DNA of 32,541 bases, taken from contig NZ_JADGES010000034.1 in the NCBI RefSeq assembly GCF_016744255.1, positions 1 to 32,541 of the forward strand, written 5' to 3'. Below are positions 23,452 through 32,236 of the stretch, piece by piece (within the stretch, counting starts at the first letter, position 1; each line of letters begins with the position of its first letter). Source of the stretch: Maribacter sp. (GTDB lineage Bacteria; Bacteroidota; Bacteroidia; Flavobacteriales; Flavobacteriaceae). A program made the translations under genes and the position numbers. The notes beneath the pieces are model-generated. The model worked only from the letters and a program-made list of their open reading frames with translations. It was not told the DNA's origin and did not search any database.

Positions 23452-26199
23452 ATGAAAGGATTTTTAGAAGAAACATTAGATTTAATATTACAAAATCAGG
23501 ATACGTTAAGTAATCATGTTTTTATTCTTCCTAGCAAAAGAGCAGGGACTTTTCTTAGAAATTCTATCGCTAAAAAAACTACTCAAACAGCATTTTCTCC
23601 AGATATACTAAGTATTGAAAGTTTTATAGAAGAGGTTTCTGGTTTATCCTATGCCTCTAATTTAGAACAGCTTTTTGAACTCTACGACACCTATCTACAA
23701 AGTAAACCAAAAGAAGTAGAAACATTCTATTCCTTTTCTAAATGGGGACAAACACTTTTACAAGATTTTAACGAAATAGACAGGTATCTAATCCAAACTA
23801 AAGATTTATTTTCTAACCTATCCGCTATACAAGAAATTAGCCATTGGTCTCCAGAAGCTCCCAAAACACAAATGATGGAGGACTATCTAAATTTTTGGAA
23901 TAACTTAGATGCCATATACCAGACCTTTAAAAAATCCTTACTTAAAAACAACAAAGGACACCAAGGATTAGTCTATAGAACGGCTTGTGAAAAACTTACA
24001 GAATATCTTACCACAAAACAAGATAAGATTTTTGTTTTCCTTGGGTTCAATGCCCTTAACGCTTCCGAAAGCCAAATAATACGGCATATTTTAGAGCATC
24101 ATAATTCTGATATCTATTGGGATATTGATAGTTACTTTATGGAAGATTCCATACATGATGCAAGCCTGTTTCTAAGAAATCATAAAAAAAAATGGAATTA
24201 TTTTAAGACCTATGATTTTAAAGGAATTAGTAATTACTATATATCTCCTAAAAAAATAGAAATCATTGGAGCGCCCAAAAACATTTCGCAGGCTAAGTAC
24301 GTTGGCAATCTATTGAAGCAAATAAAAATAGAATCGCCAGGTTCCATTAAAAATACAGCAGTAATTCTAGCAGATGAAACCTTACTAAACCCTATTATTA
24401 ACTCTATTCCTAAAGAAATAGATGCTATTAATATTACTATGGGTTATGCTCTAGAAAAAACAACACTAGCTAGTTTTTTTAATTCCTTTTTCGAATTATA
24501 TATTGGCTCCAATTCTAAAGGATGGTTCTATTCCACCTTATTATCTTTTATATCACACCCTACTACTACAACCCTTATTAATGATAAAGAAAAAGATTGT
24601 TGTTCTAAAATCAGCACGACTATAAAGACTAAAAATTGGTCTTACATTTCTACATCAAAAATTAAAACTTTAGCTCCAGAGAATATAAATATTTCTGAAC
24701 TTTTTACAGAGTTAACTTTTACACCAACTGCATTCATTGAAAAATGCTTGAGCATTATATCTAAACTAAAAGAGATATACACCAATCAAAATAATTTTTT
24801 AGGCCTAGAATATCTATATCGCTTCAATAGCTTATTTAATCAACTTAACACTCTGTTGCTAGAATATAACTATGTAAATGATTTAAAATCTCTCCTGAGC
24901 CTTTACAAGGAGCTACTTTCTTCTGAAACTTTAGATTTTAAAGGAGACCCTATTGAAGGGCTTCAAATTATGGGAATGCTAGAAAGTCGTAATCTAGATT
25001 TTGAAACTGTAATTATTACTTCTGTCAATGAAGGAATATTACCTTCAGGAAAATCGAATAATTCTTTTATTCCGTTTGATTTAAAAATTAATCACGGTCT
25101 TCCTACTTACAAAGAGAAAGATGCTGTTTATACCTATCATTTTTATCGCTTATTACAACGTGCCAAAAATGTGTATTTAATTTACAATACAGAGCCCGAT
25201 GTATTAGAAGGCGGTGAAAAAAGCAGATTAATTACCCAATTACTCACAGATGAAAATAGGATAAAAGATATAGAGGAAAAAGTTGCAACCCCTATAATTA
25301 TACCGCATGTAAAAACCCTAGAAAAAATAGAGAAGGATGCCGGTTTATTAGAACTTATAAAGCAACATGCAACTACCGGTTTTTCACCAACATCTTTAAG
25401 TAACTATATTCGTAATCCTATTGATTTTTACAAACGTAATTTATTAAAAATAGAAGATGCTTTAGCGGTTGAAGAAACAGTTGCAGCAAATACTTTTGGC
25501 ACTATTGTTCATGATACTTTGGAAGATTTATATACTCCATTTATTGGTAAATTATTAGATACTGAAACGCTTAAGGCTACTAAAAAACAAATTCCAACTT
25601 TAGTAAAAAAACACTTTGCAAGAACGTATTCTGAAGGAGATATTACGCAAGGGAAAAACTTAATAGCCTATAACGTAATTATTAGATATATAGAAAGGTT
25701 TATAGACCTAGAAATTATCCAACTAAAACAAAGTGCCATTAGAATAATTGGACTAGAAAAAAAGTTACATATTACGCTCCATTTTCCAGAGTTAGACTAC
25801 CCCGTAATTCTAAAAGGGAAACTTGATCGTATTGATGAAGAAAATGGATTATTAAGGATTATTGACTATAAAACTGGTCGTGTAGAATCCAAAAATGTTA
25901 CCATTAAAAATTGGGGAGATATAGCTACGGAATATTCGTTTAGTAAAGCGTTTCAACTCTTATGCTATAGTATTATGTACAACTCTAATAATCCGATATC
26001 CGAAATACAGGCTGGTATATTGACTTTTAAAAATCTTAATGCTGGTTTGTTAAAATTTGCATATCAAGAAGGAGCCAGAAAAGCTCCTAAAGATAGTATT
26101 ATAAACCAAGAAACTTTAGCCCTATTTTCCACAGAACTAAAGCAACTTATTTTAGAAATATGTAATCCCGATTCTCCTTTTATAGAAAAAGAAGTTTAG
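23452..26199 (+). CDS. AddB-like PD-(D/E)XK nuclease
   Basis: The probable second subunit of the AddAB-type complex, 915 aa. The N-terminal helicase-like part has lost its ATP-binding loop: 'FILPSKRAGTFLRNSI' stands where AddB keeps a Walker A. A later helicase-like motif remains as 'LQIMGMLESRNLDFETVII'. The C-terminal nuclease is intact, with D792 ('GKLDRID'), D805 and K807 ('IIDYKTGR') and a following 'QLLCYSIMY'. The four cysteines that hold an iron-sulfur cluster in Bacillus AddB are not visible. It starts just after the ompA terminator; TATATTTA at 23441-23448 could be a -7 box giving an almost leaderless mRNA. Confidence 0.87.
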   Translation: MKGFLEETLDLILQNQDTLSNHVFILPSKRAGTFLRNSIAKKTTQTAFSPDILSIESFIEEVSGLSYASNLEQLFELYDTYLQSKPKEVETFYSFSKWGQTLLQDFNEIDRYLIQTKDLFSNLSAIQEISHWSPEAPKTQMMEDYLNFWNNLDAIYQTFKKSLLKNNKGHQGLVYRTACEKLTEYLTTKQDKIFVFLGFNALNASESQIIRHILEHHNSDIYWDIDSYFMEDSIHDASLFLRNHKKKWNYFKTYDFKGISNYYISPKKIEIIGAPKNISQAKYVGNLLKQIKIESPGSIKNTAVILADETLLNPIINSIPKEIDAINITMGYALEKTTLASFFNSFFELYIGSNSKGWFYSTLLSFISHPTTTTLINDKEKDCCSKISTTIKTKNWSYISTSKIKTLAPENINISELFTELTFTPTAFIEKCLSIISKLKEIYTNQNNFLGLEYLYRFNSLFNQLNTLLLEYNYVNDLKSLLSLYKELLSSETLDFKGDPIEGLQIMGMLESRNLDFETVIITSVNEGILPSGKSNNSFIPFDLKINHGLPTYKEKDAVYTYHFYRLLQRAKNVYLIYNTEPDVLEGGEKSRLITQLLTDENRIKDIEEKVATPIIIPHVKTLEKIEKDAGLLELIKQHATTGFSPTSLSNYIRNPIDFYKRNLLKIEDALAVEETVAANTFGTIVHDTLEDLYTPFIGKLLDTETLKATKKQIPTLVKKHFARTYSEGDITQGKNLIAYNVIIRYIERFIDLEIIQLKQSAIRIIGLEKKLHITLHFPELDYPVILKGKLDRIDEENGLLRIIDYKTGRVESKNVTIKNWGDIATEYSFSKAFQLLCYSIMYNSNNPISEIQAGILTFKNLNAGLLKFAYQEGARKAPKDSIINQETLALFSTELKQLILEICNPDSPFIEKEV

Positions 26200-26201
26200 C
26201 G

Positions 26202-26915
26202 CTATTTTTTATCTGGTCTTGTTGGCCTTACCTCAATTTTACTTGGTAATGTCCTTGGGTGCATTTTAAGCAAATCTAGTACCAATTCTCCTATGTCTTC
26301 TGGTTGTATTTTCCAATTATCTGCCTCTGATGGCTCATGGTTATTAAAATGAGATGCCACAGAACCAGGCATTATGGTAGATACTTTTATATCATATTGG
26401 CGTAAATCTAACATTGCAGCTTGCGTAAAGCCAACTACTCCAAATTTAGTAGCATTATAACCTGCCGCAGTAGCAAAAAAATTGGTACCCGCTAAACTAG
26501 CCAAAGTAATATAATACCCTTTAGACTTTTTCAATGCCTCTACAGAAGCTTTTAGAGTATGGAATACGCCATTTAAATTGGTGTCTACCATAGCATGCCA
26601 ATCATCGCTAGACATTTGGTCTATGGGCATAAAATGACCAACACCAGCATTTGCCAATACTACATCTACTTGCCCCCATTTCTCCTTAATTTTGGCAATA
26701 GCAGCTTGCTCATCTTCTATTTTAGTAACATCAGAAGATAAAGCCAAAACCTGTTCTTCATTACCCAAATACTCTGCTGCTTTTTCTACTGTTTTTAAAG
26801 TACGCCCACTAATCGCAACTTTCATTCCTGCGGCGATTAGTTTTTTTGCTACTCCAAATCCTATTCCTTTAGAACCTCCTGTTATATATGCTACTTTCCC
26901 TATTAAATCTTTCAT
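26202..26915 (-). CDS. short-chain dehydrogenase/reductase
   Basis: A classical SDR oxidoreductase of 237 aa. The cofactor loop is 'TGGSKGIG' (12-19), followed by 'NAG' (89-91) and the catalytic S140, Y153 and K157 ('YNATK'). R38 after strand 2 ('SGRTL') suggests preference for NADPH. It resembles 3-oxoacyl-ACP reductase (FabG)-like enzymes, but the substrate cannot be told from the sequence. It converges on the AddB-like gene with a 2-nt gap and has its own upstream region, so it is probably transcribed alone. Confidence 0.9.
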   Translation of the reverse strand: MKDLIGKVAYITGGSKGIGFGVAKKLIAAGMKVAISGRTLKTVEKAAEYLGNEEQVLALSSDVTKIEDEQAAIAKIKEKWGQVDVVLANAGVGHFMPIDQMSSDDWHAMVDTNLNGVFHTLKASVEALKKSKGYYITLASLAGTNFFATAAGYNATKFGVVGFTQAAMLDLRQYDIKVSTIMPGSVASHFNNHEPSEADNWKIQPEDIGELVLDLLKMHPRTLPSKIEVRPTRPDKK

Positions 26916-27015
26916 ATTATTACTTTATAATTTTTTCAAAATATACTCCCAAAAGTATTAAATAACATGGCTAAAGAAAGGTAAATGTTTGTTAAGAATC
27001 TGTGAGGTTATCAAC

Positions 27016-27055
27016 AACAAAAAAGCCCTAATATCTAAATAAATACTAGGGCTTT
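27016..27055 (-). terminator. terminator of the tyrosine degradation operon
   Basis: A 9-bp stem (27022-27030 with 27047-27055, AAAGCCCTA / TAGGGCTTT) with a 16-nt loop is followed on the minus strand by TTTTTTG-type sequence. It lies 18 nt after the hppD stop. Confidence 0.75.
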
Positions 27056-27072
27056 ACAGTAAAGAGAAAATC

Positions 27073-28188
27073 TTATAAAGTTCCTCTCAATTCTTGTTCT
27101 CTTTCTAAAGCTTCGAACAAAGCTTTAAAATTTCCTTTTCCAAAAGAAGTGGCTCCTTTACGTTGTATTATTTCGAAGAACATAGTAGGCCTGGCTTGTA
27201 CGGTTTTCGTGAATATCTGAAGTAAGTACCCTTCATCATCCCGGTCTACTAAAATTCCTAAAGGTCGCAAAGCCTCGATATCCTCATCAATCTTACCCAC
27301 TCTATCTGTAAGCACATCATAATAAGAATCTGGAACTTTTAAAAACTCTACTCCTCTATCCTGTAACTCCGTTACTGTTTTTATAATATTATCCGTTGCT
27401 ACTGCAATATGCTGCACCCCTTCGCCTTCATAAAATTCTAAGTACTCATCTACTTGCGATTTTTTTAATCCAGGTGCTGGTTCATTGATAGGAAATTTAA
27501 TTCTACCGTCGCCAGAGCTCATTACTTTACTCATTAAAGCGGTAAATTCTGTAGAAATATCATTATCATCAAAAGACATTATTTGGGTAAAGCCCATTAC
27601 CTCTTCATAAAATTTTACCCAATGATTCATTTGTCCTAAAGCTACATTCCCTACCATGTGGTCTACATATTTAAGACCTACCGCATCTGGATTGTAATTA
27701 GGAGTTTCCCAAGAAATAAATCCTGGTAAAAACACGCCATTATAATTTTTACGTTCTACAAAAATATGCACCACCTCTCCATAAGAATAAATACCAGAAC
27801 GAACAACAGTTCCTTTTTCATCTTCCTCTGTAACAGGTTTCATATAATGCGTAGCTCCTCTCTTTATAGCCTCATTATATGCATAGGTAGCATCATCTAC
27901 CCAAAGAGCAGTAACCTTTACCCCATCTCCATGTTTATCGATATGTTTCCCTACTTCTGTTCCACTCTTTAATGGGGAAGTTAAAACCAAACGTATTTTA
28001 TCTTGGACAACTACATAAGATTCTAACTCTTTACTCCCAGTCTCTAAACCTCTATATGCTAATGACTTAAACCCAAAAGCAGATTTGTAATAATGAGCAG
28101 CTTGCTTGGCATTACTTACATAAAGTTCCAAATAATCGGTTCCGTTAATGGGCATAAAATCTTTAGCCCCTTTTAATGTATGTGACAT
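27073..28188 (-). CDS. hppD: 4-hydroxyphenylpyruvate dioxygenase
   Basis: Converts 4-hydroxyphenylpyruvate to homogentisate, the first ring-modifying step of tyrosine breakdown. The 371-aa product has the two vicinal-oxygen-chelate halves of the family. The iron ligands are H177 ('YVDHMVGNV'), H260 ('GVQHIAVAT') and E339 ('TMFFEIIQRKG'), and the C-terminal 'GNFKALFEALEREQ' is typical. The start is the ATG at 28186-28188. It is the last gene of the operon hmgA-fahA-flavin reductase-hppD and is followed by a terminator. Confidence 0.96.
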   Translation of the reverse strand: MSHTLKGAKDFMPINGTDYLELYVSNAKQAAHYYKSAFGFKSLAYRGLETGSKELESYVVVQDKIRLVLTSPLKSGTEVGKHIDKHGDGVKVTALWVDDATYAYNEAIKRGATHYMKPVTEEDEKGTVVRSGIYSYGEVVHIFVERKNYNGVFLPGFISWETPNYNPDAVGLKYVDHMVGNVALGQMNHWVKFYEEVMGFTQIMSFDDNDISTEFTALMSKVMSSGDGRIKFPINEPAPGLKKSQVDEYLEFYEGEGVQHIAVATDNIIKTVTELQDRGVEFLKVPDSYYDVLTDRVGKIDEDIEALRPLGILVDRDDEGYLLQIFTKTVQARPTMFFEIIQRKGATSFGKGNFKALFEALEREQELRGTL

Positions 28189-28228
28189 TTTTACTAGTTT
28201 TTGTTGTTATTTTTTTAATCTCTAAAAT

Positions 28229-29113
28229 CTACTTTATAGAAAAAGTAGCTAAAATGGCATCTGTTATATTTTCTTCTTTTATATAAATTCGGATACGACA
28301 GTGCAACGCATAAATATCTTTATCGGCAACCATCTTTCGTAATGCGCCATCTGATTCTACAAATTGAGTTATTTCTTTTTCGGAAGGTATTTTTTCTACG
28401 TTACCCAATCTTCCTAAGTTATTTCCTGTAAGTATTTCACTATCGCTGATATGAGAAGGTAATTTATCTACCCCAATTCCTTGTGTAAAAATTGGTTTTG
28501 GAATTTCAAATAAGGAGGCTTCATTGGCTCTAGTATACCAGCTTTCTCCCATTCTTGCTACCATATCTAACTTTGTGGTATCGAGTTTCCCCTTCTCATC
28601 TGTATATGAATCCTCTACATGAATTAAAACCACTTTCGCAATTACTAAATTTCCAGCTCCTCCTTCATCTCCCATTGCTATTACATTCTCTACTATACAT
28701 TCAAAAGATACCGGAGATTCTTTTACTCTTGGAGCCTTTACTTTTATAGAAGATATAGGTGTTAAGCCAGCCTTTTTAAATTCATTTACTCCCTTACCAT
28801 ATTCTGTACTTGCTAGAGACATTTGCTCTACCATTGGAAAATTAACTGTATTGATAACTACCTCTTTAGTTTCTAGAACATTTTCTAAAGTATGCTTTGT
28901 AGTATTGTCCCTAACCCTTCTTGCAGGTGAGAAAATTAATATAGGTGGATTTGCACTAAATACATTAAAAAAACTAAAGGGACTTAAATTAATATTTCCT
29001 TCGCCATCTACTGTACTTGCAAAAGCAATTGGTCTTGGAGCTACCGCAGACAATAATAATCCATGCAATTGTGTAATTTCTATTTCTTGTGGATCTAAAG
29101 TATGTGTTGCCAT
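28229..29113 (-). CDS. flavin reductase family protein (FMN-binding split barrel)
   Basis: A 294-aa protein whose first 200 residues match flavin reductase-like split-barrel proteins: 'VAPRPIAFASTVDGEGNINLSP' type opening near residue 24, then 'SANPPILIFSPARR' and 'NTTKHTLENV', which line the FMN site. The last 90 residues form an extra C-terminal part. Its start lies 1 nt after the fahA stop and hppD follows by 40 nt, so it belongs to the tyrosine operon. No step of the homogentisate pathway needs such an enzyme. It may feed reduced flavin to an unseen monooxygenase or act on a side product; this is inference. Confidence 0.85.
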   Translation of the reverse strand: MATHTLDPQEIEITQLHGLLLSAVAPRPIAFASTVDGEGNINLSPFSFFNVFSANPPILIFSPARRVRDNTTKHTLENVLETKEVVINTVNFPMVEQMSLASTEYGKGVNEFKKAGLTPISSIKVKAPRVKESPVSFECIVENVIAMGDEGGAGNLVIAKVVLIHVEDSYTDEKGKLDTTKLDMVARMGESWYTRANEASLFEIPKPIFTQGIGVDKLPSHISDSEILTGNNLGRLGNVEKIPSEKEITQFVESDGALRKMVADKDIYALHCRIRIYIKEENITDAILATFSIK

Positions 29114-29114
29114 A

Positions 29115-30362
29115 TTATTTTTTTACTGGTAATAATTTCGTTTTTACTTCTCCGAAACCTACTCTTTTTCCGTCCTTTTCACAGAATCCACGCATAATAA
29201 CAGTGTCATTATCGGCTATAAAAGTGCGTTCTGAACCATCTTTAAGTTTTAATGGCTTTTTTCCCGCCCAAGAAAGCTCCAACATAGAACCATAACTATC
29301 TTTAGATTTTCCACTTATGGTTCCAGAGCCCATCATATCTCCAACATTTATGTTGCAACCGTTCATCGTATGGTGCGCTAACTGTTGTGCCATATTCCAA
29401 TACATATATTTAAAATTGGAGTTACTAACTACCGTTTCTTCTTCGTTTTCTGGTTGTATAGCTACTTCTAATCCAATATCATAATTACGTTCCCCAGTAT
29501 AGTCTAAATAAGGTAATACTTTAGGTGTCTGTTCTGGACCAGAAACTTTATAAGGCTCTAAAGCTTCCATCGTTACAATCCATGGAGATATAGAGGAAGC
29601 AAAATTCTTTGCCAAGAAAGGGCCTAAAGGCACATATTCCCATTTCTGGATATCTCTTGCAGACCAATCATTAAACAAAACTTTTCCGAAAATATATTCT
29701 TCGGCATTGGTAACTTTTACGGTATCGCCTAGAGTGGTTTTTTTACCAATAATATAAGCCATCTCCAATTCAAAATCTACTCTTTTAGAAGGGCCATAGG
29801 TTGGTTCTGTGGCATCTAGAGCCATGGTTTGCCCCATTGGCCTATGTACATCTACACCACTAACCACAATAGAAGATGCTCTTCCGTGGTAACCAACTGG
29901 AATATGTTTCCAGTTTGGCATTAGTGCATTTTTTGGGTCTCTAAACATAGTCCCAACATTAGTAGCATGTTCTATACTAGAGTAAAAATCCGTGTAATCG
30001 CCCACAAAAACAGGCAAATGCATTTGTGCCTGTTTTTGCGTAATAAAAACATTATAATTTGCTTTTAATACACTATCTGCATTTGTTAACTCTTGCTGAA
30101 CTAATATTCTTACTGCAGATGTAATTTCCTTTCCTAAAGCAATAAAACTATTTAGAGTTGTATTAGAAAAAACATGCGGATTAAAATCTAAGGAACTAAA
30201 TATACCAAGTTCCGAGGCCGCTACTAAATCTAATATTTGATTTCCGATAGCAATACCAACTCTTGGGGTATGATTGGTTGTAGAAAAAATCCCAAATGGA
30301 ATATTATGTATTGAAAAATCTGAATTTTGTGGAATATCTATCCAACAATTAGTATGTATCAT
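29115..30362 (-). CDS. fahA: fumarylacetoacetase
   Basis: Hydrolyses fumarylacetoacetate to fumarate and acetoacetate, the last step of tyrosine degradation. From the ATG at 30360-30362 the product is 415 aa. Residues D125, H132, E198, E200, D232 and K252 match, with a constant offset of one, the metal and catalytic residues D126, H133, E199, E201, D233 and K253 of the mouse enzyme. The frame stays open upstream for 13 codons into the end of hmgA, but that start is a weaker choice. It follows hmgA by 26 nt and abuts the flavin reductase gene. Confidence 0.96.
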   Translation of the reverse strand: MIHTNCWIDIPQNSDFSIHNIPFGIFSTTNHTPRVGIAIGNQILDLVAASELGIFSSLDFNPHVFSNTTLNSFIALGKEITSAVRILVQQELTNADSVLKANYNVFITQKQAQMHLPVFVGDYTDFYSSIEHATNVGTMFRDPKNALMPNWKHIPVGYHGRASSIVVSGVDVHRPMGQTMALDATEPTYGPSKRVDFELEMAYIIGKKTTLGDTVKVTNAEEYIFGKVLFNDWSARDIQKWEYVPLGPFLAKNFASSISPWIVTMEALEPYKVSGPEQTPKVLPYLDYTGERNYDIGLEVAIQPENEEETVVSNSNFKYMYWNMAQQLAHHTMNGCNINVGDMMGSGTISGKSKDSYGSMLELSWAGKKPLKLKDGSERTFIADNDTVIMRGFCEKDGKRVGFGEVKTKLLPVKK

Positions 30363-30388
30363 AGTTGTAGTTGTTTTTTGTGGTATTA

Positions 30389-31546
30389 TTATTCTAACCA
30401 AGATTGATAATACGTTCCGTCATCAATATCTAATGCCGTTTGTGTTAGTTGTAAGGGTTTAAAAGTATCTATCATTACTGCCAATTCTCCTGTTTCTTTT
30501 TGACCTATACTACGCTCATACGCTCCAGGGTGTGGACCATGTGGTATCCCAGCTGGGTGCAAAGAAATATGCCCTTGTTCTACATGGTTTCTACTCATAA
30601 AATCTCCGTCTACGTAATACAAAACCTCATCAGAATCTATATTAGAATGATTATATGGCGCAGGAATTGCATCTGGGTGGTAATCATACAAACGCGGACA
30701 AAAAGAACAAATTACAAAAGCTTTAGTTTCAAAAGTTTGGTGTACTGGTGGTGGTTGATGCACTCTTCCTGTAATGGGTTCAAAATTATGAATAGAAAAG
30801 GCATAAGGAAAATTATAACCATCCCAACCTACAATATCAAAAGGATGTGATCCATAAACCATATGGTGTAATTGCCCTTGTTTTTTAACCTTCATAACAA
30901 AATCGCCCAATACATCTTGAGGATTAAGATTTTCTGGCAACTTAAAATCGCGCTCACAAAAAGGAGAATGCTCTAAATGCTGACCAAACCAATTTCTATA
31001 TCTTTTTGGGGTATAAATTGGGTCATAAGATTCCGCAATAAGTAACCTGTTATTTTCTGTTTCAAACGTAATTTGGTATATCATACCTCGAGGAATAATA
31101 ATATAATCTCCATATTCAAAAGGGATATCTCCTAACATGGTTTTTAAAACTCCCTTTCCTTTATGAACAAATAACATCTCATCGGCATCCGTATTTTTAT
31201 AAAAGTACTCCGTCATAGATTTTCTAGGAGCAGCCAAACTTACATGTACATCGCTATTAAACAAGACTACTTTTCGGCTATCTAAAAAATCGTCCTCTGG
31301 TCTAACATCAAACCCTTTTAATAGTCTAGATTTTATGTTGTGTTTCAGGGCTACTTGGGGACTTAAATCTATACTCTCTCCAACCTCTTTTACCATAGTT
31401 GGCCTATGCAAATGATACATTAAAGAAGACATTCCATCAAAACCAATAGTGCCAAACAATTGCTCGTAATGCAAGGTTCCATCTTCCTTTTTAAAAACCG
31501 TATGTCTCTTTGCTGGGATTTTACCCAATGTATGATATAATGGCAT
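30389..31546 (-). CDS. hmgA: homogentisate 1,2-dioxygenase
   Basis: Opens the ring of homogentisate to maleylacetoacetate, using iron and oxygen. The 385-aa product is of the shorter bacterial type. The probable iron ligands are H300, E307 and H336 in 'YNHSNIDSDEVLYY' and 'LHPAGIPHGPHPG', by comparison with H335, E341 and H371 of the human enzyme; one extra residue separates the first two here. 'GKGVLKTMLGDIPFEYGDYI' is a cupin strand pair. It is the first gene of the operon, and its start codon lies 7 nt from a large inverted repeat that overlaps its promoter. Confidence 0.94.
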   Translation of the reverse strand: MPLYHTLGKIPAKRHTVFKKEDGTLHYEQLFGTIGFDGMSSLMYHLHRPTMVKEVGESIDLSPQVALKHNIKSRLLKGFDVRPEDDFLDSRKVVLFNSDVHVSLAAPRKSMTEYFYKNTDADEMLFVHKGKGVLKTMLGDIPFEYGDYIIIPRGMIYQITFETENNRLLIAESYDPIYTPKRYRNWFGQHLEHSPFCERDFKLPENLNPQDVLGDFVMKVKKQGQLHHMVYGSHPFDIVGWDGYNFPYAFSIHNFEPITGRVHQPPPVHQTFETKAFVICSFCPRLYDYHPDAIPAPYNHSNIDSDEVLYYVDGDFMSRNHVEQGHISLHPAGIPHGPHPGAYERSIGQKETGELAVMIDTFKPLQLTQTALDIDDGTYYQSWLE

Positions 31547-31552
31547 AATTTA

Positions 31553-31584
31553 ATATTTACATGAACACTTGTTCATGTAAATAT
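31553..31584. promoter_or_regulatory. 32-bp inverted repeat, probable TetR operator
   Basis: Two exact 14-nt arms (31553-31566 and 31571-31584) flank ACTT, with core TGAACACTTGTTCA. Size and symmetry suit a TetR-family dimer. It covers the -7 box and predicted start of the hmgA operon and lies about 60 nt from the start codon of the divergent tetR gene. Confidence 0.8.
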
Positions 31585-31608
31585 ATTCATAATACCTAAA
31601 ATTGCAAA
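31578..31608 (-). promoter_or_regulatory. promoter of the hmgA operon
   Basis: On the minus strand TTTG (31605-31608), a 19-nt spacer and TATATTTA (31578-31585) match the consensus except for the last base. The -7 box lies within the right arm of the inverted repeat, so a bound repressor would block RNA polymerase. Confidence 0.75.
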
Positions 31609-31617
31609 CTTTTTTCT

Positions 31618-31625
31618 TAGTTTTG
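31618..31625 (+). promoter_or_regulatory. -7 box of the TetR regulator gene
   Basis: TAGTTTTG matches TAnnTTTG and lies 17 nt before the ATG at 31643. The operator at 31553-31584 is just upstream of it, so autoregulation is possible. The -33 box is not clear. Confidence 0.5.
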
Positions 31626-31642
31626 AGCTCTTTAACCAATGT

Positions 31643-32236
31643 ATGCAAACTTTTGGCATGAGTAAAATGACGAAAAAAGAACGCTTTTTAGCTACGTCTT
31701 TAAAATTGATTAATGAAAAGGGATTTAAAGCCACCACTATAAGAGATTTGGCAAGCAGTTTAAATTGTGAAGTTGCCAATATTTACAATTATATAGATTC
31801 TAAACAGTCCCTTTTAGAGACCTATCTATTTGGAATCTCTAACGAGTTTCATTTTGCGATGGATACTATTATTGACTCTAAAATATCATCCGAAGAAAAA
31901 CTTAAGCTTATTATACGAACGCATATAGACTTAATGGTTAAAAAGCCTTACGAACTAGCTCTTTTGGTTAACGAATGGAGAAACTTAAAAGAACCTAAAT
32001 TAAGTACTTTTATTGCCGAAAAAAACACCTATGAGAACAAAGTAAAAACGGTAATAAAAGAAGGCATGGAGCAAGGCGTATTTCGGTCATTAGACTTAGA
32101 AATTGCCACATTTACTTTCTTATCTACTCTACGATGGCTCCACGATAAGAATACGGGGTATCCTATAAAAATGGATCCCCTAGAAATTGAAAAACAAATT
32201 ACCCAATTTGTTTTTTCTGGTCTTTGTATTGACTAA
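31643..32236 (+). CDS. TetR family transcriptional regulator
   Basis: A 197-aa DNA-binding regulator. The N-terminal helix-turn-helix lies at about 31-52: 'TTIRDLASSLNCEVANIYNY', with the family's IYNY(F)-K pattern, then 'SKQSLLETYLF'. The C-terminal helical part would bind an effector and dimerise. Methionines at residues 1, 6 and 9 (31643, 31658, 31667) are all possible starts. It is divergent from the hmgA-fahA-hppD operon and shares with it a 32-bp inverted repeat, so it most likely controls tyrosine degradation. The inducer is not known from sequence; homogentisate or an acyl-CoA are guesses. Confidence 0.9.
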   Translation: MQTFGMSKMTKKERFLATSLKLINEKGFKATTIRDLASSLNCEVANIYNYIDSKQSLLETYLFGISNEFHFAMDTIIDSKISSEEKLKLIIRTHIDLMVKKPYELALLVNEWRNLKEPKLSTFIAEKNTYENKVKTVIKEGMEQGVFRSLDLEIATFTFLSTLRWLHDKNTGYPIKMDPLEIEKQITQFVFSGLCID

